Below, one piece after another: positions 43,741 to 56,224 of a stretch of DNA of 64,000 bases (position 1 is the first letter of the stretch; the number at the start of each line of letters is the position of its first letter). The notes beneath the pieces were generated by a model that was given only the letters and a program-made list of their open reading frames with translations, was not told the origin of the DNA and ran no database searches. This DNA comes from Bactrocera neohumeralis (Eukaryota > Arthropoda > Insecta > Diptera > Tephritidae): the NCBI RefSeq assembly GCF_024586455.1, contig NW_026089623.1:14946236-15010235 (forward strand). Reading direction: 5' to 3'. The position numbers and the translations under genes were made by a program.

Positions 43741-46640
43741 GCGGCAAAAAATTACATTAAGCCCATAAAGGAGCTACAAGAAGTAATTCCTGCCGAAAGC
43801 CCTTTCACCGTAAGTTCGAGCAAAGTAAATAAAGTGCCTTATGAAAATTTTTGGCCAAATCTCCCCATTTTTCGTGCTAGACACACTTAACTCATTTGAT
43901 GCAATTATAGAATTCGACTTGTTAACACAAGCAAAAATAGCGTTGAAATTACCTAACAAATCCGAGCAATTGCAGTATCGTTACTGTGACAGTGTAAACT
44001 TAACAGATGTGGATGACATAATAGTGCCTACATCCATCAAAAAAGGAATTCAAAAGCCTGGTACTGAAAAGAATAAAAGTGTTTTCGACTTCTAAGGAGG
44101 CGTTGCCATTCAATACCTCAGTTATTGCTACAATCCGCACTATAGACAGCGAGCCCAGATACTCTAAACTATATCCTGACCCTATGGGAGTTTCAGATTT
44201 TGCAAACAACGAATTCAAACAGTTACTTAAAGATGGTATCATTAGACCATCAAAGTCCCCATACAAGAAGCTTAGTCTGGGTTGTTGACAAAAAAGTCCT
44301 TGGCAGCAATGGAGGCCGAAATAAATGGTTGGTAATCGACTTTAGGAGCTAAATGAACGAATTATAGCCGACCCATATCCAATGGCAAGTATCTCAATGA
44401 TCCTAGCGAACCTAGGAAAGGCGAAATTTTTGCGACTCTAGATTCAAAATCCGGTTACCACCAAATTTATCTAGCGGAACCAGACCGCGAGAAAACGTCA
44501 TTCACAGTGAACGGCGGGAAATATGAATTTTACCGTCTGCCTTTGGCCATCGATGACATCCTGAGGGAGCACATAGAAAATATATGTTATGTATATTTAG
44601 ATGACACAATAATCTTTTCAAAAAACGAAACTAACCATGTGCAACATATTCATACGGTCTTAAATTGCTTGGCCAATACAAACGTGAGAGCAGCGAAAGA
44701 TAAAACTAAGTTCTTTAAAGAGATCGTCGGATTCTCGGGCTTTCTAGTGACCCAAAACGGGGCTAAAACTGACCCTGAAAAGGTCAGGGTGAAAAATCTG
44801 TTCAGCCTGCGGTCGTTTCTTGGTTTAGCTGTTACTATAAGGGTTTTATTTAGGACTTCGCAGCAATAGCAAGGCCCTTAACCAACATGGTCAAAGGAGA
44901 AAATGATTTGGTGAGAAAGCATACATATGTCCAAAAAGGTCTCGATTGAATTTGACGAAACTCAACGTAATGCATTCGAAAGACTGAAGATATCCTGGGA
45001 TGAGAAGATGTCATACTCATGTACCCATATTTCAAGCAGCCCTTTGATCTAAATACTGACGCCTCCTTAGATGGCATTGGTGCATTCCTGTCCCAATGGG
45101 GCCGACCCATTTCCATGGTTTCACGTACGTTAAAGAAAAGCGAGACACACTACGCCACGAATGAGCGAGAATTGTTAGCTATTATATGCGCTCTAGGTAA
45201 ATTGCAAAATTACCTCTATGGAGCAAAAGAAATAAATATTTTCACTGATCACCAGCCCCTTACCTTTGCCGTCTCAGATAGAAACACGAATGCAAAAAAA
45301 CAAACGATGGAACGCATTCATGTATGAACACAACGCAAAAATGTTATATAAACCAGGCAAAGAAAACTATGTGGCGGATGCCCTAGCACGGCAAAATTTA
45401 AACACCTTACAAAACGAGATACAGTCGGACGCTGCAACGATTCACAGCGAAAATTCGTTGACCTACACGATCGAAACGACAGAAAAGCCTTTAAACTATT
45501 TCAGAAATCAAATCGTTCTTGATCCAATTCCCTTGAAACGAGTTATCATACTCTTTGGCCAAAAAATACGTCATCTTATAAATTTCACAGACAAAAACAC
45601 CATATTCGAAATAATAAGGCCACTCATTAACACAAACGTAGTAAACGCAATACACTGGGATCTACCAACACTAGCCTGTATACAACATGACTTGGTGCTA
45701 AATTTCCCGGCAACCAAATTCCATCACTGCAAAAATATCGTTGTCGACATTATGGATAAAAACGAACAAATTTAAATTGTCACCACTGAACATAACCGCG
45801 CGCACAGAGCCGCCCAGAAAAATACTAAACAAATCCTTCGCGATTATTATTTTCCAAAAATGACGAAGTTGGGCAATGAAATAGTAATAAATTGCAAAAT
45901 ATGCACTAAAGCAAAGTACGATAAGACCTCCAAAAAAAACACAAATACTTGGGGAGACACCGATTCCATTATACGCTGGAGAAATACTCCACATTGATAT
46001 CGTTTCAACTGACAAAAAAAATCTTTCTTACTTGCATTGACAAATGCTCAAAATTCGCCGTGGTACAACCACAGGCGTCTCGCACAATAACGGATGTACA
46101 ACCACCAATTATTCAGCTGTTGAATTTGTTCCCACAGACCAAGACAATTTACTGCGATAACGAAGCTTCTTTTAATTCAGAAACTATCAGGGCCCTTTTG
46201 AAAATCGGGTCGACATTGAGAGCGTACTACACAGTTGCTCAAATGGCCAGGTGGAACGCTTTCATAGTACACTCGCAGACATAGCCAGAGCCTTTCGCCT
46301 ACAAAAAATGTCTGACGACACAGTCGAGTAGATACTAAGAGCAACAATCGCCTACGATCGATTTGTACTTTCGGTCACAGACCAAACACCCATCGACATG
46401 ATACATGCAGCATCCAACGAACATAGGCAGGCCATCAAAAATAAAATTACAAAAGCCCAGCACGATAACAACCCGAACAGACAAAACAGTGTATTTAGGG
46501 TAGGCGAAAAAGTTTTCGTAAAAAATAACAGAAGATTAGGAAATAAGTTAACACCGCTTTGCACAGAAGAAACAATTCAAGCAGACCTTGGAACTTCTGT
46601 TCTCATTAGAGGGAGTGTGGTACATAAAGACAACCTTAAA
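43700..46640 (+). pseudogene. Gypsy-type pol remnant (PR-RT-RNase H-integrase)
   Basis: Visible blocks, in order: protease-flank sequence FVLDTLNSFDAIIEFDLLTQ (43865-43930); RT entry and palm blocks (WVVDKKVLGSN at 44278; ATLDSKSGYHQI near 44440); the catalytic YLDDTIIFS (44592-44620). Then come RNase H with LNTDASLDGIGAFL (45049) and YATNERELLAI (45151), the integrase His-Cys finger (EHNRAHR and CKICTK, 45790-45910), an integrase core (LTCIDKCSKFAVV, 46031) and the tail GNKLTPL. About a dozen residues before AIDDILRE are deleted in RT (about 44540). Frame breaks at nearly every junction; dead. Confidence 0.85.
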
Positions 46641-47800
46641 TAGTGGTTGCTTTCAAGTAAAAAATTTCCAATCTAAAATAGCATTGTCATAGTTTAAGCG
46701 CACAACGATTTTCAATCTTCGTTTCTTTTATTTTTAAAGGATTGGTCTTGCAATATTATTAGAATTAGGGGTAGTACATAATCGGATTATTGACTACTCT
46801 CACTCCAACTATATCCCGATAGTCGATGGATAGGTACTGGTATGGGAACAACGTGATTATTTAAGACACTCAACTAATTTAAAAGACCTTACTAACATAG
46901 CAGAGGAAACTGTAAAATTAACCAAATTATTCCCTCAGTCGCACATGCAAAAACTGCTAGACGTGGATACAGAACACATTAAAAATGTATTGTCAGTACT
47001 AAAAGTGCATAACAGAATGACAAAGAAGTTTAGACTGCTTGGGCTCAGCACTCAAGGTAATAGCAGGCACGCCTGATGCCTCTGATATTGAACAAGGTGG
47101 TCCGAATCCTTTTTAACTGATGCAAACAATAGACAGGTAGTTATTAACCCATCTTTACCCATCGTTGCGCAAGCGCAACATTTCGAATTTGTTTTTTTTT
47201 TATTTCTAAAATAAGGAAATAAATCTATGAAATGTAAGCCAGTCTCAAAAAGAAGAACTAACAGATAGACAACAATTTTTTTTATGGCTTTTCAAATACA
47301 AATGCATTTTATTTTTATCATTCAAAAACTGCTAATTGAGTCATCTCGGGATCGATATATTCATCCAATCATAAAAAATATTAATTTAAATAAACCTTTA
47401 CTTTTTACACTGTACAAAGCTTTAACAATATCTTCTTTGTGATATAAACCCTTTTGGTGGACAAAACTACCTACACGTGTTGTTTATCTTACATTTCTAG
47501 GAAACGTTGCGTTTACGCAACCTTGGGAATAACAATAGTCTGTTGTTATTGTTACTCAGCATGCCATTCGTGTTAGAAATGTATTGTCAATAATGGGTTC
47601 TCGCTATTCAAGGAGTAGTTCTGTTTTGTTTTTATTATTCAGTTGGTTCTAGAACGTTGAGCTAATAACATAGATAACTTGATACGAGACTCTTTGGTTC
47701 GAGAGAGAGCTGTCAAAACTATGCTAATAGTATCACATAGTAATTTCTAAAAAACGTTAAGTGAGTGTATACAAATCAGTAAATAATAAGGCGAAATATT

Positions 47801-49545
47801 ATGGCTTGGCAGCGATTACTATCTTCTCAAGAAATTCTGAGTACCTTAGAAGAGGAAGAGGATTTACAAGATGCCACTCAAATCGATGCCGTGTACATCC
47901 CCCCGACGGTTGACAATCTTACAGACGAGGAAGGCCTAGATGATGACGCGCTAGGTGATTTTGACAATATTGTGTCCACTGATATCGCTGGAACATATGA
48001 AATACACACCGATTTACCCTTAGAGCCTGAAAACACGCAAGGTGAGCTCGGTCCTTCAACATCGAAGAAGCCAAGACTGTCAAAGAAGTCCCCAAAATGT
48101 GTTCCAGACTGGAAAAAAGAACATCCGACCTATATGAATTGTCCTACAAGTGATGAAACAGTAATGACACAAAATATTGAAGAACGTGTAGGTGGAAAAA
48201 CACCTTTTGAAGTATTTTCACTATTTTTTAGTGATGAAATTTGGGAACAGATTGTATGTTTCTCGGAAAAATATGCTCGTGACCATAACCGTCATTTATT
48301 TATCCTCACGGTAGCAGAACTCAAAAGATTTTTTGGTATGTTATTATTGTCTGGCTATCATTCTTTACCAGCAACGAAATTGTACTGGTCAAAAGATGAA
48401 GACAAAAATGTATCAATTGTAAGAAATTGTATGAGTCGGAACAAATTTTACTCTATAAAGGAAAACATTCATCTATGTGATAATGCGGATCTGGATAAAA
48501 ATGATAAATTCGCTAAATTGCGTCCTATTTTCGATGTAATGAATCAAAAGAATATGCAGTTTGGGATATTCTCACACAACTTGTCAATTGACGAAGAAAT
48601 GGTGCCGTATTTTGGACGTCATAGTTGCAAGATGTTCATCAAAGGAAAGCCTGTAAGATTTGGTTTCAAGATATGATGCTTGTGTAGTTCAAATGGTTAT
48701 CTGTATCGGTTTATTCCATATGGCGGAAAGGATAGTAACGACAATAGAAATGATTTAGGTCTAGGAGAAAAAACTGTTCTGGACCTATTGTCTGTCATTG
48801 AAGATCCTCGCAAACATCGCATTTTTTTTGATAATTTCTTTTCTTCGCACAAATTATTTTGCATTCTGAAAGAGAAAGGCTATTTTGCCACTGGTACTAT
48901 TCGAGGAAATAGAACAATGAATAAAACCATGATAAATACGAAAACTCCTCAGAAAAAAGAGAGAGGACCATTTGATTTCAGCTTTGACCAAAAACATGAA
49001 GTATTATTAGTTCGATGGAATGACAATTCTGTGGTGATTGTGGCTACTAACAACGCAAAAATCGAACCATTGGTTACGGCAAAACGTTACGATAGAAAAA
49101 TAAAAAAAATGGTGAATGTGCCACAGCCCCAGGTTATAGCAGATTATAATAAAAATATGGGAGGCGTCGATCTGCATGATAATGGAATTGCCAATTATAG
49201 GATTCGAGTAAGAGGGAAAAAGTGGTGGTGGCCACTGTTCATCAATTTGATAGATAGTGTTTTAGTAAACTCGTGGAAGATTTACAATCTGGCAAATGAG
49301 CGATCTATGACTCAATTAGAATTTAAATCTTACGTTGCTGTTAGTTTGATGAAAACCGAAGAAGCCCAACTTACTTTTTGGGTAATTCAAATAGAAATTT
49401 AGGAAGACCATCCAAAAACGCATTACCTTCCAATATTCGCTTCGATAATATTGGTCATGTCATAGAAGAGCACGAAAATAAACGTCGAAGAAGATGCAGA
49501 CAGTGTAAAAGTACAACAATTTAAAAAATGTCAAATACATCTTCA
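47801..49545 (+). pseudogene. piggyBac transposase, one nonsense codon and a shifted C-terminus
   Basis: The frame opens MAWQRLLSSQEILSTLEEEE with an acidic N-terminus. The core has LSIDEEMVPYFG (first catalytic Asp, about 48590), IFFDNFFSS (second, about 48828) and NMGGVDLHDN (third, about 49165). A TGA at 48674-48676 stands where relatives have Trp (KMWCLC-type motif); the same frame then stays open to 49402. Past 49402, shifted frames give KRRRRCRQCKST and HLHADCFKIFH, the Cys/His cross-brace finger that ends piggyBac transposases. All three Asp residues survive; at least three lesions are present. Confidence 0.88.
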
Positions 49546-49555
49546 TGCTGATTGT

Positions 49556-49614
49556 TTTAAAATATTTCACTCACGCTAATCGCTATAGTATTAGCGTAAG
49601 TGAAATATTTTAAA
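49556..49614. terminator. Strong hairpin after the piggyBac gene
   Basis: Arms of 25 bp (TTTAAAATATTTCACTCACG and its inverse CGTAAGTGAAATATTTTAAA, continued by CTAAT/ATTAG) with one mismatch and a 9 nt loop CGCTATAGT. It lies just past the zinc-finger coding part. It could mark the 3' end of the transcript or be a subterminal structure; the terminator label is a guess. Confidence 0.4.
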
Positions 49615-50130
49615 TGTATTTTTATGACTTGCTTGTATAATATAAGTTCAGTAATCCCAACGTTGCGTAGGTGCAACATTTCACGGAATGAAAAATAATT
49701 AACCAATATTTTTTTTTTAATAATTTTCTCTTTTTTTATGTATTTTTAAACGTAAGAAACAATAAAACCATAAAATATGCATTTATTTTTACTCTTGGGA
49801 AATAATCGGTTAATACACAAACACATACAAATTAATTAATTTACTGATACAGTGAACAAAATAATTAAAGCTAAAAAAATGATTTGGTTGACAAACCGCA
49901 TTTGTATTAAACACTATTAGCAAGAAATGGAATATTAATAGATCAAATATCGAACTCGATACTCACGATTACTCTAGCTAAGGTGGATTTAATAAATCCC
50001 ACTATTTTTGACTATGATGATTTCAAATCAATTATGAATGAACACCCTGTCGGAAATCCCATAGTTAGCCTTACCGAAGCAGCTAAAGTTAAGGTCCTCC
50101 CTGCGTATCCTAGAGTCAAACTTGTTTAAT

Positions 50131-50365
50131 ATAAAGCATATTTATATTTTACTTATTTCCATATGTTTAAGAAAACACGTCCAAGTTGAAGATCATGTGG
50201 AAAGTAGCAAATCACTCTATATTGGGGTTATGGAAAAGTCTGTTTTTTTTGTATACATAGATGATCAGGATCCGTTCATGTAAGCTGTAACTTGGAAACA
50301 ATTTAGATTTCTTAATAAATTTGGTACAGTAAATCGCACTAGGATGGGACATCTTTTTCTTCTTT
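50131..50365. other. Spacer between env remnant and RTE LINE
   Basis: Possibly the remaining 3' end of the gypsy element; no LTR or polypurine tract confirmed. Confidence 0.4.
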
Positions 50366-51023
50366 TTTTACTGGCGTAGACACCGCTTATGCGGTTACAG
50401 CCGAGTTAACATCAGCGCGCCAGTCGTTTCTTCTTTTCGCAACGTGGCGCCAATTGGAAATTCCAATCGAAGCCAGGTCCTTCTCCACCTGATCTTTCCA
50501 ACGGAGTAGAGGTCTTCCTCTTCCTCTGCTTCGCCCGTCGGGTAATGCGTACAATAATTTCAAAGCTGGAGTGGTTTCGTATTCCGCTGTCTTTTAATTC
50601 GCTGAACTACGTCAATGTCGTTGTATATCTCATACAGCTCATCGTCCCATCGAATGCGATATTCGCCTTGTTCAAAGCGCAAAAGACCATAAATCTTTCC
50701 CAGAACCTTTCGCTCGAAAACTCGTAATGTCAACTCATCAGATATTGTCATCGTCCATGTTTGCGCTCCTTATAGCAGAACGGGAATAATGAGTGACTTA
50801 TAGAGTTTTTTCGTCGGGAGAGGACTTACTTCTCAATTGCTTACTCAGTCCAAAGTAGCAACTGTTGACTAGAGTGATTCTGCGTTGGATTTCGAGGCTG
50901 ACGTTGTTGTTGATCTTAATGCTGGTTCCAAGATAGACGAAATTATCGACTTCTAGGTTATGATTGTCAACAGTGACGTGGAGGCCTAGTCACGAGAGCG
51001 ACGACTGTTTGTTTGATAACAGG
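50366..51023 (-). pseudogene. RTE LINE, 3' half (continues at 58749)
   Basis: On the minus strand: LEVDNFVYLGTSI, then VSLEIQRRITLVNSCYFGLS, the region after the RT domain, then YRIRWDDELYEIYNDIDVVQ and the terminal WR...VNS block, ending in CGGTGTCTACGCCAGTAAAA plus AAG repeats. Stops and a deletion near 50580 break it. The upstream RT part is at 58749-59310, beyond the BEL insertion; ACAGG at 51019-51023 is the target duplication. Confidence 0.85.
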
Positions 51024-51365
51024 TGGGAAAAACTGGCGCACCCTAAGGAAACACTGCGCAGTACACCACATTCGATGACACCATACTCGTTCGTTTTCCG
51101 ACGCCCATCCCGCGCGTCGCAATTTTCGCTAACAACGTCACCATACGGTTCCTGCTCCCTGCCAGTCCTGTGCGCTACGGATATAATTCGAATTTCAGCG
51201 GTCCTGCGTGATATGGTCGCCGTTAGCATGCGCAATCATACGTCGTACTAAAGTGTTTAATACTTTTTAAATTAAAGTGTTTTCTTTTGCCGAAATACTG
51301 GGTGCTTATTGAACTGAAAATAAAGTGGTGTATGCTTCCCACTAAATTGGGCATCCAAATATTCA
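51024..51365 (+). repeat. BEL 5' LTR (342 bp)
   Basis: TGGGAAAAACTGG ... GGGCATCCAAATATTCA; almost identical to the 3' LTR apart from the extra block there. The few differences suggest a fairly recent insertion. Confidence 0.85.
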
Positions 51366-53911
51366 TGGTTTTTCGAGCCTCACAGAGAGGCACTATTGGA
51401 GAAACAAAAAACATTAAATATACATCTACTAGTTTGGTGGCAAAATTAACAAAAAAAAAACAGAATAAACTACATAAGTGCAGTGACCCAAGCAGAACAA
51501 AAAAAAAAAAAAAAAACAAAGTGACAAAAAATAAACCAATTTCGGAACAAAGTGAAGTGATACAAAGTGCAGAAACGAACAAAAACAAAAAAGACAACTA
51601 AAAACCTAATCATAATCACAATCAGGAAAATATTAGAAAACACAGTTCCGAAACATTACAAAACCAAACCTACGGTGAAAAAACAAAATATACAAAACTG
51701 TAAAAGTACAAAAAAAATAAATAAATCGGGCGCGAAAAGTAAAAGCACAAAAACAATAACAAAATACCAAAAAAAAAAGAGAACAGAAAATAAAAACAAA
51801 AAACATAAACAGGCAATCGGACACGCGATACCTAAGAACAAAACATTAATCGGGAGCGAAGTCTAAAAGCGCCTAAACAATAAAATATACACAAAAACAA
51901 AACAATCGCGAACACAAAAAAAACGCTAAAAAATATTAAACAACAAAAATAGAAGGTGTACCTTTAAGTGGCTAAGAACCTAAAGGAGAGAGGGAGTGGA
52001 GAAAGGAAGAGGGAAAAAAACGCTGACAGCATTAAGGGAACATATATACGTACATACATATATACACATATAAAGTCCTTGAAGTAACCAAGTGAGCGTA
52101 TTTAATCCATTTTCCATACTTAATAATAGGTTATCAAAAAAGTCTTGCGGTATTTTCGCTAGTTGGCGCTGAAAGCGCGTAGTTCTAGTTTTATTCGTCG
52201 CATCGGGTCATGCTATACCTTTTTGGAAAACTCATTTCACGCGCTAACACGTGTTTGATTGATTCTCATGCCATGGCAAACATGGAGCAAAATAAAGAGA
52301 AAATACGGCATATTTTACAGTATTACTACGATAAAGGCAAAAATGCATCTCAAGCCGCCAATAAAATTTGTGCAGTTTATGGACCCGATACAGTTTCCAT
52401 TTCCACCGCACAACGATGGTTTCAACGTTTTCGTTCTGGTGTAGAGGTGGTCGAAGATGCGCCACGCTCCAGAAGGCCTGTCGTCGAAAATTGCGATAAA
52501 ATCGCTGAATTGGCCGAAAGAGACCGGCATAGTAGCAGCCGTAGCATCGGTCAAGAGCTGGGCATGAGTCATCAAAAATTCATTTCGATTTCAATAAAAA
52601 CAAAAAAAAATCAATAAAAAAATACCGCAAGACTTTTTTGACAAACCATTAATATGCATATACACATGTATACAATATATACAAATACACATGTATACAG
52701 AAAGACGGTTTTATATACTAATATAAAATCTGTAACTTAAAATACCAACAATATACCATATATCGAAATATTTATAAAAAAATGTATTGCCTATATTTTG
52801 AGCTTACCTTGTGTATTGAAACACAATTATTTAACAAAAACAAAAAGCAGCCAAAATTCAAGCATTTACTTGCAATCTTTTGCGGCAATACCCCTTCTGC
52901 TTAATACAGCAGTAAGTAGGATTGTATATAACTAAGTAAGCAAAGGCAAACACTAAAATTATAACATAAAAAGCAACACAAACCATAAAAAAAACAGACA
53001 TACATACATATGTATATGCATATTTACCGAGTGCAGATAAATTACATATACCAAATATAATATCAAAGTGCATACGGGAGCATACCTGCACATTATCCAC
53101 TTCGCTTTCGCGCTCTCTTCCAAGTGCGATCATACATATGTATGTATATATGTATTTGTAAGTATAATCATACGGCATAGAGTCTGCCTGTAATTTTATG
53201 CCCTACACTGGGTACCATATGCTTAATTATTAAAAATATAAATTTTAATTAATTTTTATTATAAATTTTAATTAATTTTCCTAAAAAAAATTATCTTAAT
53301 TTTCCGAAAATAACTAAACGGTAAGGTAAAGTAACACTGCCTTTTACAAAATACATTTATTGGAACGAAACCAAAAAAAAAAAAAACAAAAAGAATCTGA
53401 TTAATCAAATTATAAATTTGAACAATATACATTAAAGCATATGTACGTACATACATACACGTAGATTTAAACATACACATTGGCATCTATTCTGTAATAC
53501 CACTTGTTCTTTGTGAAACAAAAACAAGGTGGATTGGAAAAAAACAAACATTACAGCATAATTTTTGCCCACCAACTATTCGTGCATACTTATGTACAAA
53601 TCATATTGATCTCTTCGACGAGCTCTCAATTGCACAAAAACAAGTACATACAAGCCAAGTATTAGGGTGAGCCTACATACCTATATAGGGACATAGAAAA
53701 ATACTTAAAATTGGTATTGTGGTTTGAAAACAAAACATATAAAATAAAAATAAATAAAATAAATTTAAATAGCAGATAAATATATATAATATAACAAATA
53801 ACCCGCCTTTTATAAAACAATAAAAACGTGTATATACTTTAAAAAGTATTCAGTTCATACTTAGAAATCTTTATTTCATTTTAACACATATTTCTACCTA
53901 CACCCAAAATA
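51366..53911. other. BEL leader: extremely A-rich, non-coding, with a mariner insertion
   Basis: 51430-52010 is dominated by runs of A broken by C and G on the plus strand, giving spurious Lys-rich frames. It contains the mariner at 52126-52649 and ACATACATATGTATAT-type simple repeats (about 52995 and 53130). No gene; I take it as the untranslated leader. Confidence 0.55.
52126..52649 (+). mobile_element. Internally deleted mariner element, copy 2
   Basis: TA at 52124-52125 and 52650-52651; termini share TCAAAAAAGTCTTGCGGTAT with copy 1 at 8754-9281. At 524 bp it keeps the same parts. The N-terminal transposase frame is uninterrupted from MEQNKEKIRHILQYYYDKGK (52282) through STAQRWFQRFRSG (helix-turn-helix) to QELGMSHQ, then runs into the right end and stops at 52617. 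Both copies share the same inner junction, so they descend from one deleted founder. Confidence 0.85.
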
Positions 53912-55000
53912 ATGAACAATACCAAAAATCAAAGTACACCTGGAGCTACACGCTCAAAACAGGTTGCTAAATTTATTTCAGAAAGTGACAGTTTTTTAAT
54001 ACTGTACTAGATTTGCATCTTCACCGATTCACGAAAACTCGGAATCGTTATTAGAAAGAAAAAGTCAAAATCTTAAAAATTTTTGGACTCGCCTCCAAGC
54101 GGCTCATGACGTCATTGTAGATTCTGACTATTCAGATCTACCACAAAATTTTAAATTATCTGCTTACGCCATATACGAAAACTGCTTATAACGAAGGAAC
54201 AAAAGCTATGATCTCCGATCAACTAAAGCTCATTAAAGCAATTGCACCTACTCCACAAAGTAGAGTAGAGCTGCCACAAATAGACAGTCAAAAGGCAAAT
54301 TCAGGTATCCACTTCGAGGTGCCCGCATGTGACACAGAAACATTCTATGGAGGTTATGAAGAATGGCCGTCCTTCCGGGACATGTTTACAGCCGTTTACA
54401 TCAACCATCCAGAACTATCAAAAGCACAAAAATTGTATCACCTCAGATACAAGACAAAGGGTCAAGCAGGCGTTATAATAAACCAGTTCGCTCTTAATGA
54501 CGACAATTTCAATTTGACTTGGGAAACTCTAAAAGCGAGATATGAAAACGAAAGGATACTGGTCGATAAACAAGTAATGACACTAATGAACTTGCCCAAA
54601 ATTAAGAAAGAAACAAGTGTAGAATTCATCAAACTAGAATCCACTGTTTCAAATTGTTTGTCGGTCTTATCGACACTAAATATCCCCAGACAGCTGGGAC
54701 CCAATTCGGGTACACATTTGCACCGCCGCATTACCAGAAAAATCGTTACTTTTGTGGGAGCAATCGCTCTCATAACGACCAAAATGCCCAACGTGGCAAC
54801 AAATGAAAGATTTTCTCACCACTCAATATGAAATTGCGGAAAGGTTAGAAGAAAAAATAATCAAAACTAAGAACATTAAACACGACCAAAATGGAAGCAT
54901 AAATAGACCCCAAGCTAGAAGCAACAAAAATTTAAACAAAAGCTTTTACGAAGCACAAACCTTCACATCATAACAAAGAAAACAAACGTCATCAGAACTA
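53912..55000 (+). pseudogene. BEL/Pao gag remnant
   Basis: The probable start is MNNTKNQSTPGATRSKQVAK at 53912; a shift and stop follow near 54008. The main frame (54208-54831) reads ETFYGGYEEWPSFRDMFTAV, then AQKLYHLRYKTKGQA, LTWETLKARYENERILVDK and LMNLPKI, the hallmark blocks of Pao/BEL gag (PF03564-type). The frame breaks at about 54700. Gag forms the particle in which reverse transcription takes place. No intact reading frame remains. Confidence 0.85.
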
Positions 55001-55059
55001 TGTAAAAGAAGGCATAAACTTACATCCTGCTAGAGATTTAAAAACTTAACAGTTAACGA

Positions 55060-55540
55060 ACGAAATAATTTTGTCAGGTCAAAAAGACTTTGCACAAATT
55101 GTCTGTCACATGCGCATACATATAAAAATTGTAAAAGAAAATTTAATTTCTTCCATTGTCACAAAAGACACCATTCAATGCTTCATTACAGCAGATATCC
55201 TAACTTACTCCAAGGAAGCGCTTACACAAAAGGAACCACGGGTTTAGCAAAGGCAAATCCCGAAATGCACAATTTTAAAAATTGCCAAGAGACACCATGT
55301 TGCTCAAAGGCACAAAAAGCTCAAACGCTGCACAGCGAAACACAACGTAAACTAATTACAGAACCAATTATCACCATGACAACTCAAGTTGAGAAAAAAC
55401 AAAATCAATACCTTAATTCACAATTAAGGAAATTTCGAGATATAGGGAAACTTTCTCCTATATTAAAAGCACATACAATTTTTCGGCCCCGCAGGATGGC
55501 TTTCGCCAATAATGAAAAAAAAAAAAAATTCTGAACTGAT
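55060..55540 (+). pseudogene. BEL gag zinc-knuckle region, degenerate
   Basis: Broken frames show LCTNCLSHAHTYKNC (55088-55130) and then FHCHKRHHSMLH (55150-55185), matching the Cys/His knuckle pair that ends Pao/BEL gag and precedes the protease. Sequence after 55240 has no clear homology, and pol is not seen. Confidence 0.6.
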
Positions 55541-55559
55541 CCTAGAGCGGTGGCGGGCT

Positions 55560-56224
55560 ACTAAACGCCAAATTAGTACATACATAAAAACATAAAATAT
55601 CATACAGTTGTATCAAAAGGAGGAAAATTCGGCATTTTTCGAAAATTTTCAAATAAATAAATGCGATAGTGTGACGCACCTAGACTTACAAAAGGCTATG
55701 GTCGTTCTTATCGTTCTTACATAAGCGCTCCTCATAAGGGTAGTGGAGGGAATCTGTTGTAAAATTTTAGCATTCCACTTCAAAAAAGTATCTAGAAATT
55801 ACCACGATGCAATTCGAAATGAAGCCGTTCGCAATTCACGGCCTTCTCTCGCAAGATCCCTCTTTTGCACAGTCCTAACTCCAGGGCTAAGGAGTACCCA
55901 TTTTGGCCATATCTGAGCCAGACGTGGAGTTACTATCCTTCATAAGCCGATCATAAATTAAATATCATAAAAAAGTTGCAACAATTGCCGATAACACAGA
56001 AAAGCCAAATAATAAATAATCCGCTTTATAAACCGATAAGTCGTCAATAAAATCAAATAAACCCGCAAAATAAAGTTGCTTCTCTTAAGCATCTATTTGC
56101 AATTTAAAATTCATATTCAATTATGTACATGTGATATATTTTAAACCAAAAGCTGGTTTCCACATACACGAAGAAATATGAGAATATTACAACGCCTTTA
56201 TTAAACACTTTTGCTGTCAAATCC
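55560..56224. other. No gene recognised
   Basis: Between the gag remnant and the coiled-coil ORF. The left end of the Harbinger-type insertion should lie here, but neither a 3 bp duplication nor terminal repeats could be identified. Confidence 0.35.

Larger units (their letters stand above)
47158..49906 (+). mobile_element. piggyBac-like element 2, nearly complete transposase
   Basis: The left end follows TTAA (47154-47157) and reads CCCATCTTTACCCATCGTTG, then a palindrome GTTGCGCAAGCGCAAC. The flanking env sequence resumes after a TTAA at 49907-49910, which sets the outer right limit. I could not find a matching right terminal repeat, so the right end is uncertain (a TTAA at about 49812 is the alternative). 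Internal copies of the palindrome lie at 47506-47521 and 49662-49677, and a strong hairpin follows the gene at 49556-49614. Confidence 0.7.
42800..50130 (+). mobile_element. Decayed Ty3/gypsy element of the env-bearing (errantivirus) type
   Basis: Gag, protease, RT, RNase H, integrase and env remnants follow in the standard order on the plus strand, with many frameshifts. Env is interrupted by piggyBac element 2 (47158 to about 49906). The LTRs were not found at either end, so the edges are approximate. This is an old endogenous insect retrovirus-type insertion; nothing in it is open over a whole gene. Confidence 0.8.
46640..50130 (+). pseudogene. Gypsy-type env remnant, interrupted by piggyBac 2
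   Basis: The 5' part (46640-47157) shows shifted frames with LFPQSHMQKLLDVDTEHIKN and ends in NNRQVVIN at the TTAA. The 3' part (49907-50130) continues with DLINPTIFDYDDFKSIMNE and EAAKVKVLPAYPRVKLV before a stop. This places the piggyBac target within the envelope reading frame. Several stops; not expressed as a whole protein. Confidence 0.65.

Noticed and set aside
51287..51866. Two Lys/Asn/Thr-rich plus frames of about 100 codons
   Set aside because: They come from A-rich BEL leader DNA; composition is the only reason they stay open.
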